Source: Alligator mississippiensis (lineage: Eukaryota; Chordata; Crocodylia; Alligatoridae). From it: a stretch of 64,000 nt of DNA. The stretch spans positions 306,544,956 through 306,608,955 of the forward strand of contig NC_081824.1 in NCBI RefSeq assembly GCF_030867095.1, read 5' to 3'. The position numbers and the translations under genes were made by a program. The number at the start of each line of letters is the position of its first letter. The first letter of the stretch is position 1. Below, in pieces: positions 33,182 through 47,421 of this stretch. The notes beneath the pieces were generated by a model. That model worked only from the letters and a program-made list of their open reading frames with translations, ran no database searches and was not told the DNA's origin.

Positions 33182-35699
33182 CTAGCCATACTTGCAGTGC
33201 TTCATCAACATGAATGGGCTAAAAGGGTTAAATAAATAACTCATAATCAACAACTCACTATAAATAAATTGACTGAACAATGGCCTACCATACAGCATTA
33301 AAAGGAAAATATGTTTACCAATTATTCTATTTTATATTAGATTAACATTAGCAGTCTCCTCTTTATCAGTGGCATATGTAAGTAGCTGACCGACACAAAG
33401 GAAGCTGAGAGGTTTGTTTACAGGCATTTTTAATTGCTTGGATCATTACAATAATTAGTATTCTAACTTTGCCTTGTTTTGTAACCGTGCATAAGAAAAG
33501 CATTTTATGCACAATTCCTTTCCCCTCATGTAGGATGAGAATTTGAAGAGAAGAATGGCAAGAAGGGACAGAAAAACAAACACAGGACATAACCAACCCT
33601 GACAGAAGTAGTAACAGGCAGAAAAATTAATAATAACTTCCAAATATTTTCTTTTCAATTTCCTGAAAAAATAGTGTTTACATTATGCTACGTTTCCCTA
33701 GGACTCCAAATGACCTCCTCACTTTTAAAGAAAGCCTTCTGAATCAAGTGTGCAGGCAATGTTCTACAAAAGCCATGCAAAAGAAATGAAGATAGTTTAT
33801 GTTATTTCTCTTGATAGAAGAAAGAAAGAAAAAGCTGGAATCTTTAGTTTTCAATGTTGAACCTTGCTTGAGACCAAATAAAGTATTAATCAAACAAAGG
33901 TATCAAACTGGTTTGGCCTCCCTGGCCAGATCCAGATTAGAGCTCTCCTCGCAGGTCACATCTGAACCCACTCTGGTGACTGGGCAAGCAGCGGCAGGAG
34001 ACAGCTGCAGGATTTAAGGCACTCCTTGCGTGTGCTCTGCTGCTAACACATCCCCAGTGGGGCTCTGTAGCTCATTCCTGCCCTGCCCCCAAATTCCCAG
34101 CCCCTCCAGGAGTCCTGTGGGCCAGATGACAGCTCTGCAGGCCTTGATTTTTCATTAATCATTGGACCTAATCACTTAAGTGTTACTGAATTGGCAGCAA
34201 CGGCTTACATCCTAAGCCAGTCAGCTGTACTATTAGTGAAGTACAGAACACCACACTCTTTTCTGATTTGTTATTCTACTGCTTTGTAGCTGTGTTTATG
34301 TCTGATCCTCTAAATCTGCACTTTGTAAAGAAGTTAGTGAATTTACCTAGTATAAACAAATCTGGTCAGGCTAATTATGCATTGCATAGGTCCTCCTACC
34401 CACAGTCTTGCAAAGGGTATTTAAAGAATACAGTATTTTGGAAATGAGATCAGTCAGCCTCCTTACTGTAGTTTCCATTTAATGCATACTAAACCAAACC
34501 ATGTTCTGTTTTTCTTCTTTCTCCCCACTCTCCCAAGCTCTAGTTGGTACCTGCTGTCTCTTGGGTTGCACTTGCAGCAGACAGCAATGCCTTCAGGGCA
34601 AAATAACACCCCCAGACTGAACCACTTCCCCCTCGTGGTGGGATGTGAAGCAGAGAGGGAGCACAGTGGGTTGGGTAGTAGGAACAAAGGACACCTGGAG
34701 GTAGTATCTGCCAGGCAGGCAATCGACACTTTGTGCTGTTCGCAGGAATCAACGCACAGAGGCATGGTGGAATATTTGCTCAGCATCCCTCTGGCAACGG
34801 AGTGTAAGCAGGGCATGCTTCCAATAGGGAACATGAACCTGAGCCTGCTCCAGTTTTGTCTCAACGTTGCTACAGCACAAAATTCCACAAATTTGGAACG
34901 GCACAGGTTGAACATGTCCCAAGACCCCGAGACAGAGAATTCCTCTACTGTTGCCTAATTATTAGCACCACTTGGGAAACCTGGTTTGTCTGTTTACACA
35001 AAATGTAACAAATGCAACAGGAGAAACTCACACTACAATATACCATACCCTAGGGCATATCCTAATCCTATATCTTAAAGTCATTTATCTGGGAGATGTA
35101 GGACTTGGAGCCCTGCTTCAAGTGAAGCTTTCCCATACCTAAGTGCTCCAACCATTGGACTAATAGATATAAGAGAGATGGGACCATAGCCTTCTCCTAT
35201 TTGTCCTGTGTCTTTGGTCAGGTCTGGTAAGCATGTTCTGAAAACTTACTGGATTGGTCTCACAGGAAAAACAGAGGAATGGCTACACTGAGAATGCCAT
35301 TGGGTCTTAAGTACCCAGCAAATCAGTGCCATCAGGACCAGAATATTTGTGTACACGCTGATGGTTAGAAATGTAGGTGCCAATGCATCTTTGCTGGTGG
35401 AAATGTCATTGCTTTGGGAATTGAAGTATCTCCATGGTTACGGCAGCAGCTGAGCAGCAGTTCTTCTAACTGTATATATTTTGGACTGAGGCACTAGTCC
35501 CCAGGGATAATAGGTATCTGAAACCCATATGGAATGACTCTATTATCTTCCTATTGGATAGCATGCCTGCGTATGCAGCACCATACTGCAAACTGATGTC
35601 CAAGGGGCCTTATTCTACTACTTTGCACTTCCCATGAGTCATGAAGAGAGAAGGCAAAGCTGATGTAACATGGCATCACTTAGCATATGATGAAGTGGG

Positions 35700-35757
35700 C
35701 TGTCACCTACGAAAGCGTACACCTTTCTGAACGAGTTAGTCTCTAAGGTGCCACCTG
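35700..35757. repeat. Short interspersed-repeat remnant
   Basis: CACCTACGAAAGCGTACACC, then GAGTTAGTCTCTAAGGTGCC, resembles a widespread reptile repeat tail containing GTTAGTCTCTAAGGTGCCAC. Too short to classify. Confidence 0.4.
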
Positions 35758-35892
35758 TCTTGCCTTCTGCCTCAATGGTTTAAGAGAGCGTAGAATTCTG
35801 ATGTAGTAGCCTTTTACACTTACGTTACAAAGGCAGAAAAGACTACAAAAGGTATACAGTCCTGACAAATCAGATACTATTACGGACATAGA

Positions 35893-36392
35893 TAGTGCAT
35901 CTATGCGTGAAATTAATGTGAGTGAATAAACTCTATTGCATATCACACCAGAGTTTATTGCTCCAGGCACTGTATCTTCACATGTGCCCGGGGCCACAAC
36001 ATGTTGAGTCAGGTTGGAGCAGCACCAGCTGGTAGGGGGTTCTGGGGGTCAGCCTTCCAGCCGGGGCTGCTCCTACCCAGTTCAACATGCTGCAGAACGG
36101 CTGGCTGGGGCATGAGGGTGCTCCAGTACAGTTGCCCCGCACTGAAGCACGCTCATACCCTAGCCAACCCCATCAGCATCTACACGTGAGTTGCTGTGCA
36201 CTAAAGAAAGCCACTGCAGGATAGTGTTTGTATTTACAAGTACTAACCTGTGGCAGAGTGAATTAATTTCCTGCAGCCTAATAGGGCCACCCCTGTAGAT
36301 GTTGAGATTTTACTGGGGAGCTAATTAGGCAGCTCTGCAATAATGCTAATTAGGCAGCTCATGCAATCTCATGTAGGTGTGCCCACTGGGTC
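35893..36392. mobile_element. TIR element family B, copy 2 (about 500 bp)
   Basis: Shares with 23759-26478 the ordered motifs AATAAACTC, AGAGTTTATTGC, GCATCTACACGTG, AGGATAGTGTTTGTATTTAC, GAGCTAATTAGGCAGCTC and a right end GTAGGTGTGCCCACTGGG. In this copy the site corresponding to the foldback insertion is intact (GATGTTGAGATTTTACTGG), so it serves as an empty-site control. Confidence 0.65.
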
Positions 36393-37539
36393 TCTTTCAG
36401 CATCAATTGGATATTTTTCTCACATGCACTGAAAAAAATCAGTGTTGCCAGTTATTTTCCCCTTATAATATTCCCATGCACTGTTTAAAACTGAAGCTTA
36501 TTTTAGCTTTTGAGTTCTTAATTTCTTGAGCTCTCTTCATACTTTCCTCTGTCCTTGAGGGTAAATGCCACTTGTCTAAGTTTAGACGACAACACAAGTT
36601 TCACCTTGCTTACTGCCCCTTCTGGATCCTTAATGAAGATGATAAACAAGACCAGAACCAGCATCAATCTCTACAGTACTCCAAATGAAAATTGGTATCA
36701 GTTATCTTCAAATGGTGCCAGTATCACTTGGAAAATTATACAACAGAAAAGGACTTCATATTGGCATTATGCCACTTTTATTTTGACTGATGATCTGCAA
36801 TTTGTACCATGCAGATAAGCAACTGAGTAGAACTATTAGCATAAGCTATGGGGAAAAAAAAGCTGACAGTGAAAAGGAAGAAGATCAAAATGAAGGTTAT
36901 ATAGCCCTCTGAGTCATGTGAATTTTATTCTACCCTGTGACTCTAAACAGTGGTAGTAATTTTGACTTGATATCATCTGTGCCAGATCTAACATCTCATG
37001 CATAAGTAGTTTTAACACAAAGATAATTCCAAAGGATGAAAGAGCAACAACAGTTTCCTGTGGCATGGAGGGGAAGTGGCCACTGCATGGAAGTATACCC
37101 ATGAATCCAAAACCAATTCAAGCCACACCTTCAAATAAAGACACTCCAGACATTGTTTATATCTTGATATTGCAATATTTTAAGGACAGAATTAGGACCA
37201 GGAAATTAAACTGCAGAAGGAAAGGGAAAGACACCATTCCCTTTAAAATACAAATTAGTTATCACAGAAAAGTCCAACAAACAAGGATTGTTTCTCCTTG
37301 TTAAAAGTTTATTATTTGATCTTTGCATACAAAAAAGGTGAAAGCCTCATCATTCTTCCCTTTGCGAAACTCATTCTCAGTTGCTACCTTATATAAGCCA
37401 AGTACGCTTTGAGACAAGAAAACTGGTGTGTCAGAAGATGTGATTCACATTACTCAAACTTCACAAGGAAAGACAGAAAAAGAATACCAATCACAGGATA
37501 AGTCACAGCATCACCCTCATCAAAAATAAATAACAATAT

Positions 37540-37670
37540 GTAGTACCTACATGGTACTTACTGCCATCTGAGGGTCTCAGAGTGCTTTGTTAACTAAATT
37601 AACTAATGTAAGCAATTATCTTCCCTACCTAGAGATTACTAGCGCACTAATTGCTGCTCTGATAGCACTC
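37540..37670 (+). repeat. L2/MIR-like old repeat remnant
   Basis: GGTACTTACTGCCATCTGAG, then TCTCAGAGTGCTTTGTTAAC, resembles the conserved tail shared by old L2/MIR-type elements (unit: ...TCTCAAAGCGCTTTAC). Heavily diverged. Confidence 0.4.
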
Positions 37671-39649
37671 AATTATTCGGTCCATTTCCAGTGGATTTGT
37701 AGTTTAATAGAATCATTCCACTCATCATTACTGGGGGAGTGCGCAAGGTAGGGAGAAAGACATGCTGACTCTTACGTTTTCTGGGTCTGTTCTTTTGAAT
37801 CAAGCTACAAATATTTATTTAAGATCATATAGGAGATGAAGCTTCTATATAGTCTAACGTCTTTGTATTAATGTTCTAATTTTTCCCCGAAGTCTAGGCT
37901 CTATAGGAAATTCACTTAATACCAGACAGCACAAAAGACCACTTAGGCCACTCTTCCTGGATACCTGTTTTGGGGACTTAACCCTGATAATTGAAGTAGA
38001 GCTAGCAAAAAAAAAAGTTTAATCAAAGCTTCACTGTGATTTAAAATTACTGGTTTTTCAGATAGCAAATTTTCATTTCATTCCACATTTTCCATTTTTT
38101 GGTTAAAACTAAATGAAGTAAAAACATTTCACACACACTTCAAAAAAATTTACGCAGTATCAAGAAACCTGAATATTTCTGTTCCTTTCAGATTTTCACA
38201 AATTTAGCATTTCCTGAACAATTGTAGTGCTGAGCTCCCTAGCTCCCAATCCAGCTCAGTGTCTGAACAACAATTTTAACTTTAAACATTTCAGAGAGAA
38301 AGATTTTTGGGTTGCGAGAGATCCAGTACATAAGTGCCCTAAACACTGTTATGGGGTTTGTGGGTTTCTTAGTGAAAATTTTAATAAATACTTTGTCCCA
38401 TTTCACATCAGATCGGAGTCAAATATCAAAACTTGACCACTTCTCACAAAGGTCTGTTTTCCAGCCAGTGTTATGCATCATTCATGCCCTGGGAAATTTC
38501 CTAGGTTGTAAGGATCAGTTTCACTTTGTAGTAGATGGGGTACACATACAGGCAAAGAATGGGCTACACACAAAGCAATGGGGTACACACCAAGTCAAAC
38601 TACAGCAAGAGTACATAGCTATTCAGCAGAGCACACTGTTGATTGTGAAGTAGCACTGACCAAAGCTGGTCAATTCCTATTTACCGGTTAGGTGCACAGT
38701 CAATTTCAAAATGTGTGGTCAGCACGGTATATAGATAATGCAAAGCAAAGGAAAACCTTGGCTGGAGATAAGAAAGACAGCCACTAGAGGAAACTAAGGC
38801 GAGAGCTCTGTGAAGTAAAAAAGAAGAAAATGAAAGATGCATGAGCCAACAGGCCAAGCATGAGAAGGGTAGAGATAGTTTGGTTAAAACAAATGCATAT
38901 AGAGAAAGCAAAGTTATTTAGTGGTAACTGAAGTTTTTTGAGATGTATTTTCCATATACACATTCTCATCTGTGGGGCTCACACCCTGTACTTCAGCTGG
39001 AGACTTTTTGCCTTAGCATTTGTAGAGTGTTCTAGCTTTAACAACACTTAACATTCCACTGATTTAATATGGTCTAAGAAATAACGTGCAACTTCACCCT
39101 AAGTTAAGGTAGTCTAAATATGATACAAGTTTTGCCTGTTCAGATAGCCTTAACTTGACTTTCAATTTGACCCAGTTGCAAGCCTTTAAGTCTACCATTC
39201 AATAACTAATTAAAAAATAAGACAGCACTTTTGGAGCAACTGTACATAAAAAATACACCACACTAAGCTAATTATTGGTATCACTTTATCTGGTGTTTGT
39301 CTTCTAGCTCTGCAACTGTTACATAAATGTTATTCGCAGAGATCTTTGCTGGCATCATCAACAAAGCTGATGTATACACAATGACACCCTGACATGAGAA
39401 AGTTCTACCTGAAAGTTACTATTGATTCAGCTCTGTAAGACCAGGAAAAAAATACATCAATATTTATTTCAAGAGTCTGAGGAAAGTCTGTTTTGTTGTT
39501 TCACCTTTAAGACCTTTTTCAGATACTTTCATATTTGAATATCTTCAAACTGGCTTGAACTTAATATTGAATTTGTCACAGCAGGTCCCATTAACACTAC
39601 AATTCTGACTATGCCACAGAGTTATCCTCGTACATTGAATCAACAAAAT

Positions 39650-39780
39650 ATAATAACCCCCATTTTAAAGTGGGAAACAAGCATGAGTTAGCTTTAGAAA
39701 GGTACTAAGCTCTGAGGTAACCTGTACACCGAGGCATAAATGACTTGCACAAAGTCACGTAAAAGCCTGTGCCAAAGTCA
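39650..39780 (+). repeat. L2/MIR-like old repeat remnant
   Basis: AACCCCCATTTTAAAGTGGG, then CCGAGGCATAAATGACTTGC and ACAAAGTCACG, follows the order CCCCATTTTACAG, GAGGCACAGAG, GTGACTTGCCCAAGGTCAC of L2/MIR3-type remnants. Confidence 0.5.
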
Positions 39781-42700
39781 ATCATTGCACCTAAATCTCC
39801 TGAGGCCAGGCCAGTCCAGTCTTGTTTTCACTGTAAGAGAATCTTTGCTGCCATAAAAACACAGCTCTCATGGCTGGTACCAGCTCTGACAATGCTGAAC
39901 TATGCTGCAAAAAACATTAATAATGATGCAGAAATATTTCTGTTGTCTCATGCTGACAGGTGAGTCTTATTACTTTTCCCAGAATGTACAAGCCGCCACT
40001 CTCAGAAAGAAGGGCCCGGAGACAAAAATAGAAGGGCTTGGCAGGGAAAAATGTTTAAGTCAAAAAAGTGTTACATTGATGGTGATGCTGGTAATTTTTC
40101 AGTTAACAATAAAGGAAAACAATAAGTTGCAATTGTAGCAGGTTGTATGCAACCATTTCAGTTAGAGATGTGTGTGTGGTGGAGGGCAGGATAGGATGAT
40201 GTTTCATTGCTTACATTGTTATGATTTATATTGTCAGGACACCCTAATATGGTTCTGTAAAATACATTGTCCCAACTATGTTACAAAGTCATAGTGTTGC
40301 AAAACAGATGCTCCTAAAGGTGTCAGATAAACCTGGAGTATAAAACTAGTGTGACAAATGAAAGACTAATTATCTGACCCACTTGAAATGAAACTTCTTC
40401 AGTTGTAAGAGTCTGTAAATGTAATTTTACATACCAGAACACAGCTCCTGTGGTACGGTTCCTTCCTTTATCCATTTGTCTCCTGCTAACTGGCTACTTA
40501 GGACTCAATCCAAATTCACTTTCATGTGCCTAGATGGCACTCACATAGCCTTGTAATAGAAATATTTGGCACCTGAACGTAGTTTGGTTTTTCTGTGACC
40601 AAAGTTTCAGTACCAGTAAGACATGTCTGGCCAAGTCTCTTTTGCCCAGGCACCTATACCACTCCAATACAGCCTCCTGAACATACACAGTAGAGAAGCC
40701 AGGGCCAACCATAGGCCCACTGAATCCAAAATTGTACCAAAAACAGTTAGGAGGCTACTTAAGTGATACTTAGGAGCACAAAGGTAGAATATGGATCTGG
40801 GGCACAGAGGTCACAGTTTTGTCTAGTAGTATTAGATAAACGAAGTGAAGAATACAGCCACTGCAGAACATTTAACACCAATTATTTGATATCATATGTT
40901 GTACTGATTAAGTAGTGGAAATCCACTCGAATAGTTATAGTCTGCTTTTTCTAACCCAAATGCAAAGTATTCCTCAGAAAGCCTTCTGTTTCCTCTCAAT
41001 CAAAATCTAAATTACTTGATTTACATTTGTGGCCTTAGTGTACCAGGGAGTGAACTGAATTGTATGGTAGTTTCAGTTAACTCCCTGGCATGTAAAGCCA
41101 CTGTGCCAGCAAGGGAAGTAATATTTTTGATGAAGAAATAAATCATTAATACCAAATGGCTAGATTCCTTGAACAGCTAATAGGTGAATTTAAAAGTCAC
41201 TGTTAAAATTATTCTTTTATTTTTTGTTGGCTGGCCAACTCTGTCTGACATCCAGTAATCTTCACAATGTACATGCTGTTCTTCAGCAAGGGCTATTAAT
41301 ATAATGGATTCAGGGATGCTAATCTTCTGCAATAATAGATTTATAATTCTCCTGTTGGACACCAAAATATTTTGTATTAACAAAACCCAAATGACTCAGT
41401 AGCAGCTTGGATAGCTATTACAATACTATAAACAAATACTATCACAAAGTAAAATAGCTATTTTAATTATTTTGCCTTTGCTACTCAAAGACAAAAATAA
41501 CCAGTTTGGTAATTACAACTTGAAAACAGTTATTATATATCTTCAGTGTAAGATTGTCTAGGCTAAGAACCTTTTCACCACATCCCATCGCACTGAACTG
41601 CATATCACATTATACAACATCGCACAATACTACATCCCAATCGCATCGATATTCCAAGTGCCATGTGACAGATGCAGACAAAGGCAATTTGACAAATTGG
41701 TATCTTAAAGATTATGACCCAGTTGAATATACTGAATTTTGATAGAAAAGAAAAGTTATATTCAAATTGAAATGGCAACTGTTTTAAGGTACTTATGCAT
41801 CCTCTTTGCTACAGTAACCCCACAACAAAAAGGCAGGTTTATTGTAACATGGGCCTTCCCAGCATCCTTGCTCACTGGACTGAGTAGCCATGGTGCTGAC
41901 AGTCATGGTGCTGACAGCTGGCCGGACGCAAAACCGGCAGCATGGGGAAGCAGCATGCGGTGGCAGCACAGCGTGGTGAATGGCGGCAGTGGGGAGCAGG
42001 CAGCTTGCGTGCAGCCGCTGCCATTCACCGCTCTGTGCCACCGCCGCGTGCCGCTTCCCTGAGCCGCTGTGCATACCCTCTGGGGCCATCCCAAGTACCC
42101 CCGGGGGAACGTATACCACAGCTGACAACCTCTGCTCTAGCTGATGCCATCACTGCCTTACTGACAGGCTCCCACGGGAACAGGGGGAGCAAAGGAGCAG
42201 CCTCGTGAGTGAAGAACACAACTTTGTAGTGCTCCAGCCAGGGGGCTGTGCACATGTGTATGCACCCATAGTGCTTTATTTTTGTAATGCTACAAATGAG
42301 CATGTGTCCATAGCCTATGAGGTGACTGTTAGCAAATGATGCCTTCTAATGGAGATCACTGGGCTCCCTCCAACACTGAATTTTTCATTTTAAAACCCAC
42401 TGAATGTATGTGTTCTGACCTCTTGTAACACTCAAGGTATAATATATGACTCCCTCCTCCCTGCTTGCCAGTTGGTCAACAGCACCCCCCAATCTGGAAA
42501 GGGCTACACACTAGAACAGGTACCCTCAAGAACGGTTACATTCCTTAAAAAAGGTTGAAAACCCCTAAACTAGAGGCAGCACTCTCTACCACTGCTATGG
42601 GTGCAAAAGTTGCTTCTGCTGCTGCCACAAGAACACCAACTGCGGCAGGGTCCCAGCAAGGCAAACTGTCAGGGAACCAGTCACCCTCCCTCCCTCCCTC

Positions 42701-44879
42701 CGCCTCTTTTCTATTTTTGTCTCTAGCCTCTTTGCCGTTTCATTTTCTTTGTCCCTACTATCCCCCAATGCTTCTGTCATCCTCTCTTCTTCTTCACATT
42801 GTGGCAGAAGGCTTGGTGCTCCTGCTACTTTAAGGAGCAGGCAGGCTAGTGCTGAGGCAGCCTGCAGGTATAGCCAGGGCTGGAGTCATTTGACCATGGA
42901 GGAAGTCTGTGCTTAGGTAGGATATAAGCCCAGACCTGAGTAGAGCCAGCAGTAACATCTTGGAATCTGCTGAGGAAATAGTTACTGAGCAGGATAGCTG
43001 CAGCTCTGAAAGACCAGCAAGGGGAGTGCAGTGTGATGCAGTTTGGAGGTTTGGGGAGGAAGTAAGGGGAGAAGGAGGTTCCTAGGAACCCAGGGAGGGG
43101 TCTAGAGCCTGGACTGGGGGGCTAAAAGTGTGGGACCAGCAAGGGTCCATGAGCCTACTGAGGGACAGAGAATGTGGCACCAGAGAGGGTCTAGGAGCCC
43201 AAAGGAAGAACTAAAGTAGAAAGTAACATCCATGAGTGATGACACCTGTGAGGCATGGGGCAAGGTGGAGGGGTGGAATGGAGCTACACAATTAACCCAT
43301 TAGTCAGGGAGCACAGGCACCTGGCACTTATTTGAGAGAGCAATTTGGGAAGCCCTGGGCCAGCCTCCCTCATATAAAAATATAAGACATCAAGGCATGG
43401 CAAGTGACTGAAAGGGTGATTGCTCCCAGAGAGTGAGGGCCGAAGTGACCCCAGGGGCTTCATGGCCACCTCTGGAAGGACACCTTGTCATACACTTCCC
43501 CTTTCTTATCCTCCTTTCTCCTTTTCACAGTCTCCACTGTATTCTGTCGCCTCTTTCACACACACATACACATTCTCTGCAAGACATATTTGCATTGTTT
43601 GCCACCTTAACCTTGGGTCCAACTCTGCCCCTTGCAAGATGAAATAAGACTTTATGTAATGTGAAGAATCAGTTCAAACTATTAGATGAATACAAACGTG
43701 TCCCATGGAAGCATATACTTGAGTATCAAATACTGCTGTACTAGAGTGGCCAAGAATTCTTCGGCACGCAAGGAAATCTGAGACAGTTACTCTGAAAAAT
43801 TCCAACATGAAACAGATCCAAAGTTACTGAGGTTCAGAACAGTAGCTTATACAGCTCAGGGTAACTACATAGTTCCTTTGATTCAAATAATTTGCTAGCT
43901 TTGGATTCATACATCCAGGGATGATTTACCAATCATACACATGTGCATCAGTTTTCAGAGCGTGGGCTCAGATCCATCTCCACATAGACTAAACGCCTAT
44001 GCCCTGACTCTACATGCCTGCAGTAGTTCTAAGCACTAATAAGATGTTTTTAACGTCATCATTTTGAAAGCAGTACACACACATATGGCCTCTTTTAAAA
44101 GGACTTCTTAGCCTTACCCAGCCTTCGTTCCATGACCATGTTTTGCCTTTTATCATGTAGAATGAAGAAATATGTTTGCTTCCAACCTTTACATATGGCA
44201 GAACTGTGCTCCCCCATACTTTTAATCATGGGAAGGCATCAGGCAAGCCTATGTGAGCACTGCTGTTTGTCTCTCAATCCACAGGCTGCAAATATTGGAG
44301 ACAATACACTCAGCTACACAGGAGAGGGGAAGAAATACTTTAAATTCAACAAATGTGCTTTTAGATGTTTAATGAGTAGAACCACCTTTCCAAAGGGACA
44401 CCCAGTAGTTCTTGATGATGATGATAACTATGATGTTTGTTGTCTATGTACTGACATTTTCTGGATTCAAAGGAATAGTAACTATGGCATGGCTCTCCAA
44501 GATGTAGCAACGAAAGAAAATGAAGGGGAAAAAAAATCACAGGAACTTTAGCAGATGCAAGACACTCCCTTAGAAAAAATATGGTAATTGTTTAAATTTG
44601 ATAAATATGATACTAGAATTGGGATTATTATTTGAATATCATAGTAGTGCAGGGAGAACGGAATGTCCAGCTTGAGGAGCATATGTATAATGACTGGAAG
44701 CACAGAGCTGGGGAAAAACTAATGAGCCTGGTTTAAAACTTCTTGGATTTGCTTGTCTGAATACCTTTATTCTTCCATATACACAAGCCCTCCAGAAGAA
44801 CAACCTGGTCTGCACAGGGTGGTTGGTGTAGGTGGCAGAGAGATTGTATCTTCATACCCAGATGCTGGTAAAGTTCTTT

Positions 44880-45359
44880 AAGTATATACAAAACACATAC
44901 CTCCTCTAGAGGAGATATGGGAAGGGCTCATGACCGAATGATGATGACATTCAAGTTAAGATTGATGAAACAACTGAAAATGAACTACAGGATTAAGTAT
45001 GATCGTAACAAGCTTCAAGATCCACAGTTCTGAAAAGAATTAAGACAGAAAAGAATTCCAGGCCAGACTGAGAGAAAGAAATTGCTCTTCTCATCCTTTT
45101 AGAGAATGTTTAAAACATAGTTGATAGCTTTACTTAAAACCTAGATGAAGATGCTTCAAAAGTCTGGGGAAGATGAAGAAAAAGAAAATCAAACAGCTAT
45201 ACATTACTAAAGGCATACTGTTTCTTTGCATTCAGTGCAGAGAGCTAAAGCCGAAACATCAAGCAGGAACGCAGAAGGTAGAGAACTACAAACTTGTAAG
45301 TAGAGAAGTGAAATCAAAGCTTACACAGGCAAAGGAAAATGGGACACTAAACCACTATG
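44880..45359 (+). pseudogene. RTE-like LINE ORF, piece 1
   Basis: Conceptual translation in broken frames gives NYRIKYDRNKLQDPQF and, near 45270, QKVENYKLVSREVKSKLTQ. These resemble the YDLEKLKDPEV and EYRKVNREVRKAMKEAKENW stretches between endonuclease and reverse transcriptase in RTE-type LINEs. The frame is lost several times. The copy is cut at 45360 by a foldback element and resumes at 48842. Confidence 0.55.
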
Positions 45360-45526
45360 CCTAGGGACAGACAGTCAAAAAGCCTGAGGCTGAATTGATT
45401 CAGTCTTTTCAGGCTTGTCTAAACTGCAGGGATTGAACCAGTAAGCAAATAAGCAGACAATCACTTTTCATTGGCAAAATGCAGTCACATGTACTGGCTC
45501 CAGCCAGAAGCCAAACTATGCTAGAG

Positions 45527-45712
45527 TAGGGGCGGGAGATTATTTCGGGCAGAGGGCTGCTTACTGAGTTTTGGCTAGCCATCGAGGGCCGCAGGACAGG
45601 CAGCCGGGGCAGATAAGTATTAATTTTCTAAATTTTTTAGGGGCCCCGTGGGCCAGATAGAATGGCCTGACGAGCTGCTTCTGGCCTGCGGCCCGCATTT
45701 TGCCCACCCCTG
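45527..45712. mobile_element. Non-autonomous hAT element (186 bp)
   Basis: The right end complemented reads CAGGGGTGGGCAAAATGCGG, a classic hAT terminus. The left end TAGGGGCGGGAGATTATTTC pairs with it. The target duplication is TGCTAGAG (45519-45526) and TGCTAGAA (45713-45720), one mismatch in eight. Confidence 0.85.
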
Positions 45713-45832
45713 TGCTAGAACATGCCTCTGCTAACAGGAAGGGGAGAGAGAAAGTCCTGCTGGAGCAGAGGGGGCGTGGCCAGGCCCCAGACCCTGCTAT
45801 GCCTGGGGGGAAGAGGGGAAAGGTAGTGACAT

Positions 45833-47421
45833 TCATAGTTTCATAGATGCTAGGGTCAGAAGGGACCTCAGCAGATCATCAAGTCTGACCCCCTGCCATG
45901 GCAGGAAAAAGTACTGGGGTCAAATGACCCCAGCAAGGTGTTCATCTAACCTCCTCTTAAAGACCCCCAGGGTAGGAGCCAGCACCACTTCTCTTGGAAG
46001 TTGGTTCCAGATCCTAGCCGCCCTGACTGTGAAGTAGCGCCTCCTGATGTCTAGTCTGAATCTACCCTTTGCTATGTTGTGACTGTTATTTCTAGTCACT
46101 CCTGGTAGTGCTCGGGGGGAACAGGGACTCCCCCAATGCCTGCTGGTCCCTCCTGACTAATTTGTAAATGGCCACTAGATCTCCCCTCAGCCTTCTCTTG
46201 TGGAGGCTGAACAGGTTCAGGTCCCGTAGCCTCTCCTTGTAGGGCCTACCCTGCTGCCCCCTGATCATGTGGGTGGCCCTCCTCTGGACCCTCTCCATGC
46301 TGTCCACATCCCTCCTGAAGTGCGGTGCCCAGAACTGGACGCAGTACTCCAACTGCGGCCTGACCAGTGCTGCATAGAGGGGGAGAATCACTTCCTTGGA
46401 CCTGCTCGAGATGCATCTGTGGATGCATGACAAGGTGTGGTTGGCCTTCCTGACTGCGTCCCCACACTGTCGGCCCATGTTCATTTTGGCATCAATAATG
46501 ATTCCAAGATCCTTTTCTGCCTCTGCACTGACAAGAAGGGAGTTCCCAGCCTGTAGGTATGCTGCTGGTTCTTCCTCCCCAGGTGCAGCACCTTGCACTT
46601 GTCATTGTTGAAACCCATCCTGTTCTCATCTGCCCACCCCTATAATCTGTCTAGGTCCAATTGCAGCCTATTCCTCCCTTCTAGCATGCCCACATCCCCC
46701 TTCTTAGTGTCATCAGAAAATTTGAACAGGGTGCTTTTTACCCCCTTGTCCAAGTAACTGATGAAGATGTTGAACAGCGCGGGTAAAGGACCGAGCCCTG
46801 GGGGGACCCCACTGCCCACATCCCTCCAGGTCGAAATCACCATCACCCTCTGGGTGCAGCCCTCCAGCCAGTTAGTGACCCATTTGACTGTGTAGGTGTT
46901 GACGCCACAGTCCCCTAGTTTTTTAATGAGAATGGGGGGAGAGACAGTGTCAAAGGCCTTCCTGAAGTCCAGAAAGACTACGTCCACTGCTATGCCTGCA
47001 TCTAAGGATTTTGTAACCTGGTCATAGAAGGCCACCAGGTTGGTCTGACAGGCCCTGCTTCTAATGATCCCATGTTGGTTGACCCTAAGCATAACCTCTC
47101 CTGCTGGCCCCTCGTGGACATGCGCCAGGATAATTCTCTCAAAAAGCTTACCCAGGATTGAGGTAAGACTAACAGGCCTATAGTTTCCTGGATCCTTCTT
47201 CCTCCCTTTTTTGAAAATGGTAACCACTTTGGCCCTTTTCCAGTCCTCTGGCACCACACCAGAGCACCACGAGTGCTCGTAAAGCTGTGCCAGGGGTCCC
47301 ACAATGACCTCTGCTAATTCCCTCAGCACTCTGGGGTGGTGATCGTCAGGACCAGCTGATTTAAATACGTCCAGTCCCTCCAGAAGTTCCCTGACTAGAT
47401 CCTCACTGACCCTAGGCCTGA
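45833..47421 (-). mobile_element. CR1 LINE, 5'-truncated, minus strand
   Basis: Starts at its 3' end with the reversed tail TCATAGTTTCATAGATGC, GGTCAGAAGGGACCTCAGC and runs upstream into the reverse transcriptase to about 47421. It is inserted in the foldback element copy 2. The copy is long but has frame breaks. Confidence 0.92.
46092..47329 (-). pseudogene. CR1 reverse transcriptase, frameshifted
   Basis: Two open pieces: 47329-46640 with EDWKRAKVVTIFKKGRKKD, NYRPVSLTSILGKLFERI, VDVVFLDFRKAFDTVSPP and a catalytic-loop variant KFSDDTK; and 46598-46092 with [20 protein letters not shown] and [21 protein letters not shown] frame break between about 46600 and 46640, and an irregular GVPPGLGPLPALFN stretch where the family has GVPQGSVLGP, show decay. 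Confidence 0.9.

Noticed and set aside
34482-34958. Plus-strand frame of 158 codons in LANCL3 intron 1
   Set aside because: No domain, no splice or promoter context, and a mirrored frame on the other strand.
41860-42310. GC-rich patch with mirrored frames, possibly a hAT element
   Set aside because: One edge (GACAACCTCTGCTCTAG) looks hAT-like, but no partner end or 8-bp duplication was found.
42780-43480. GC-rich stretch as a possible LTR or gene
   Set aside because: Motifs such as TATAAGCCCAGAC and repeated GGTCTAGGAGCC-like phrases hint at a repeat, but no ends, target duplication or coding frame could be established.
44132-44551. Plus-strand frame of 139 codons
   Set aside because: No recognisable similarity and atypical composition for a conserved protein; no flanking exon signals.
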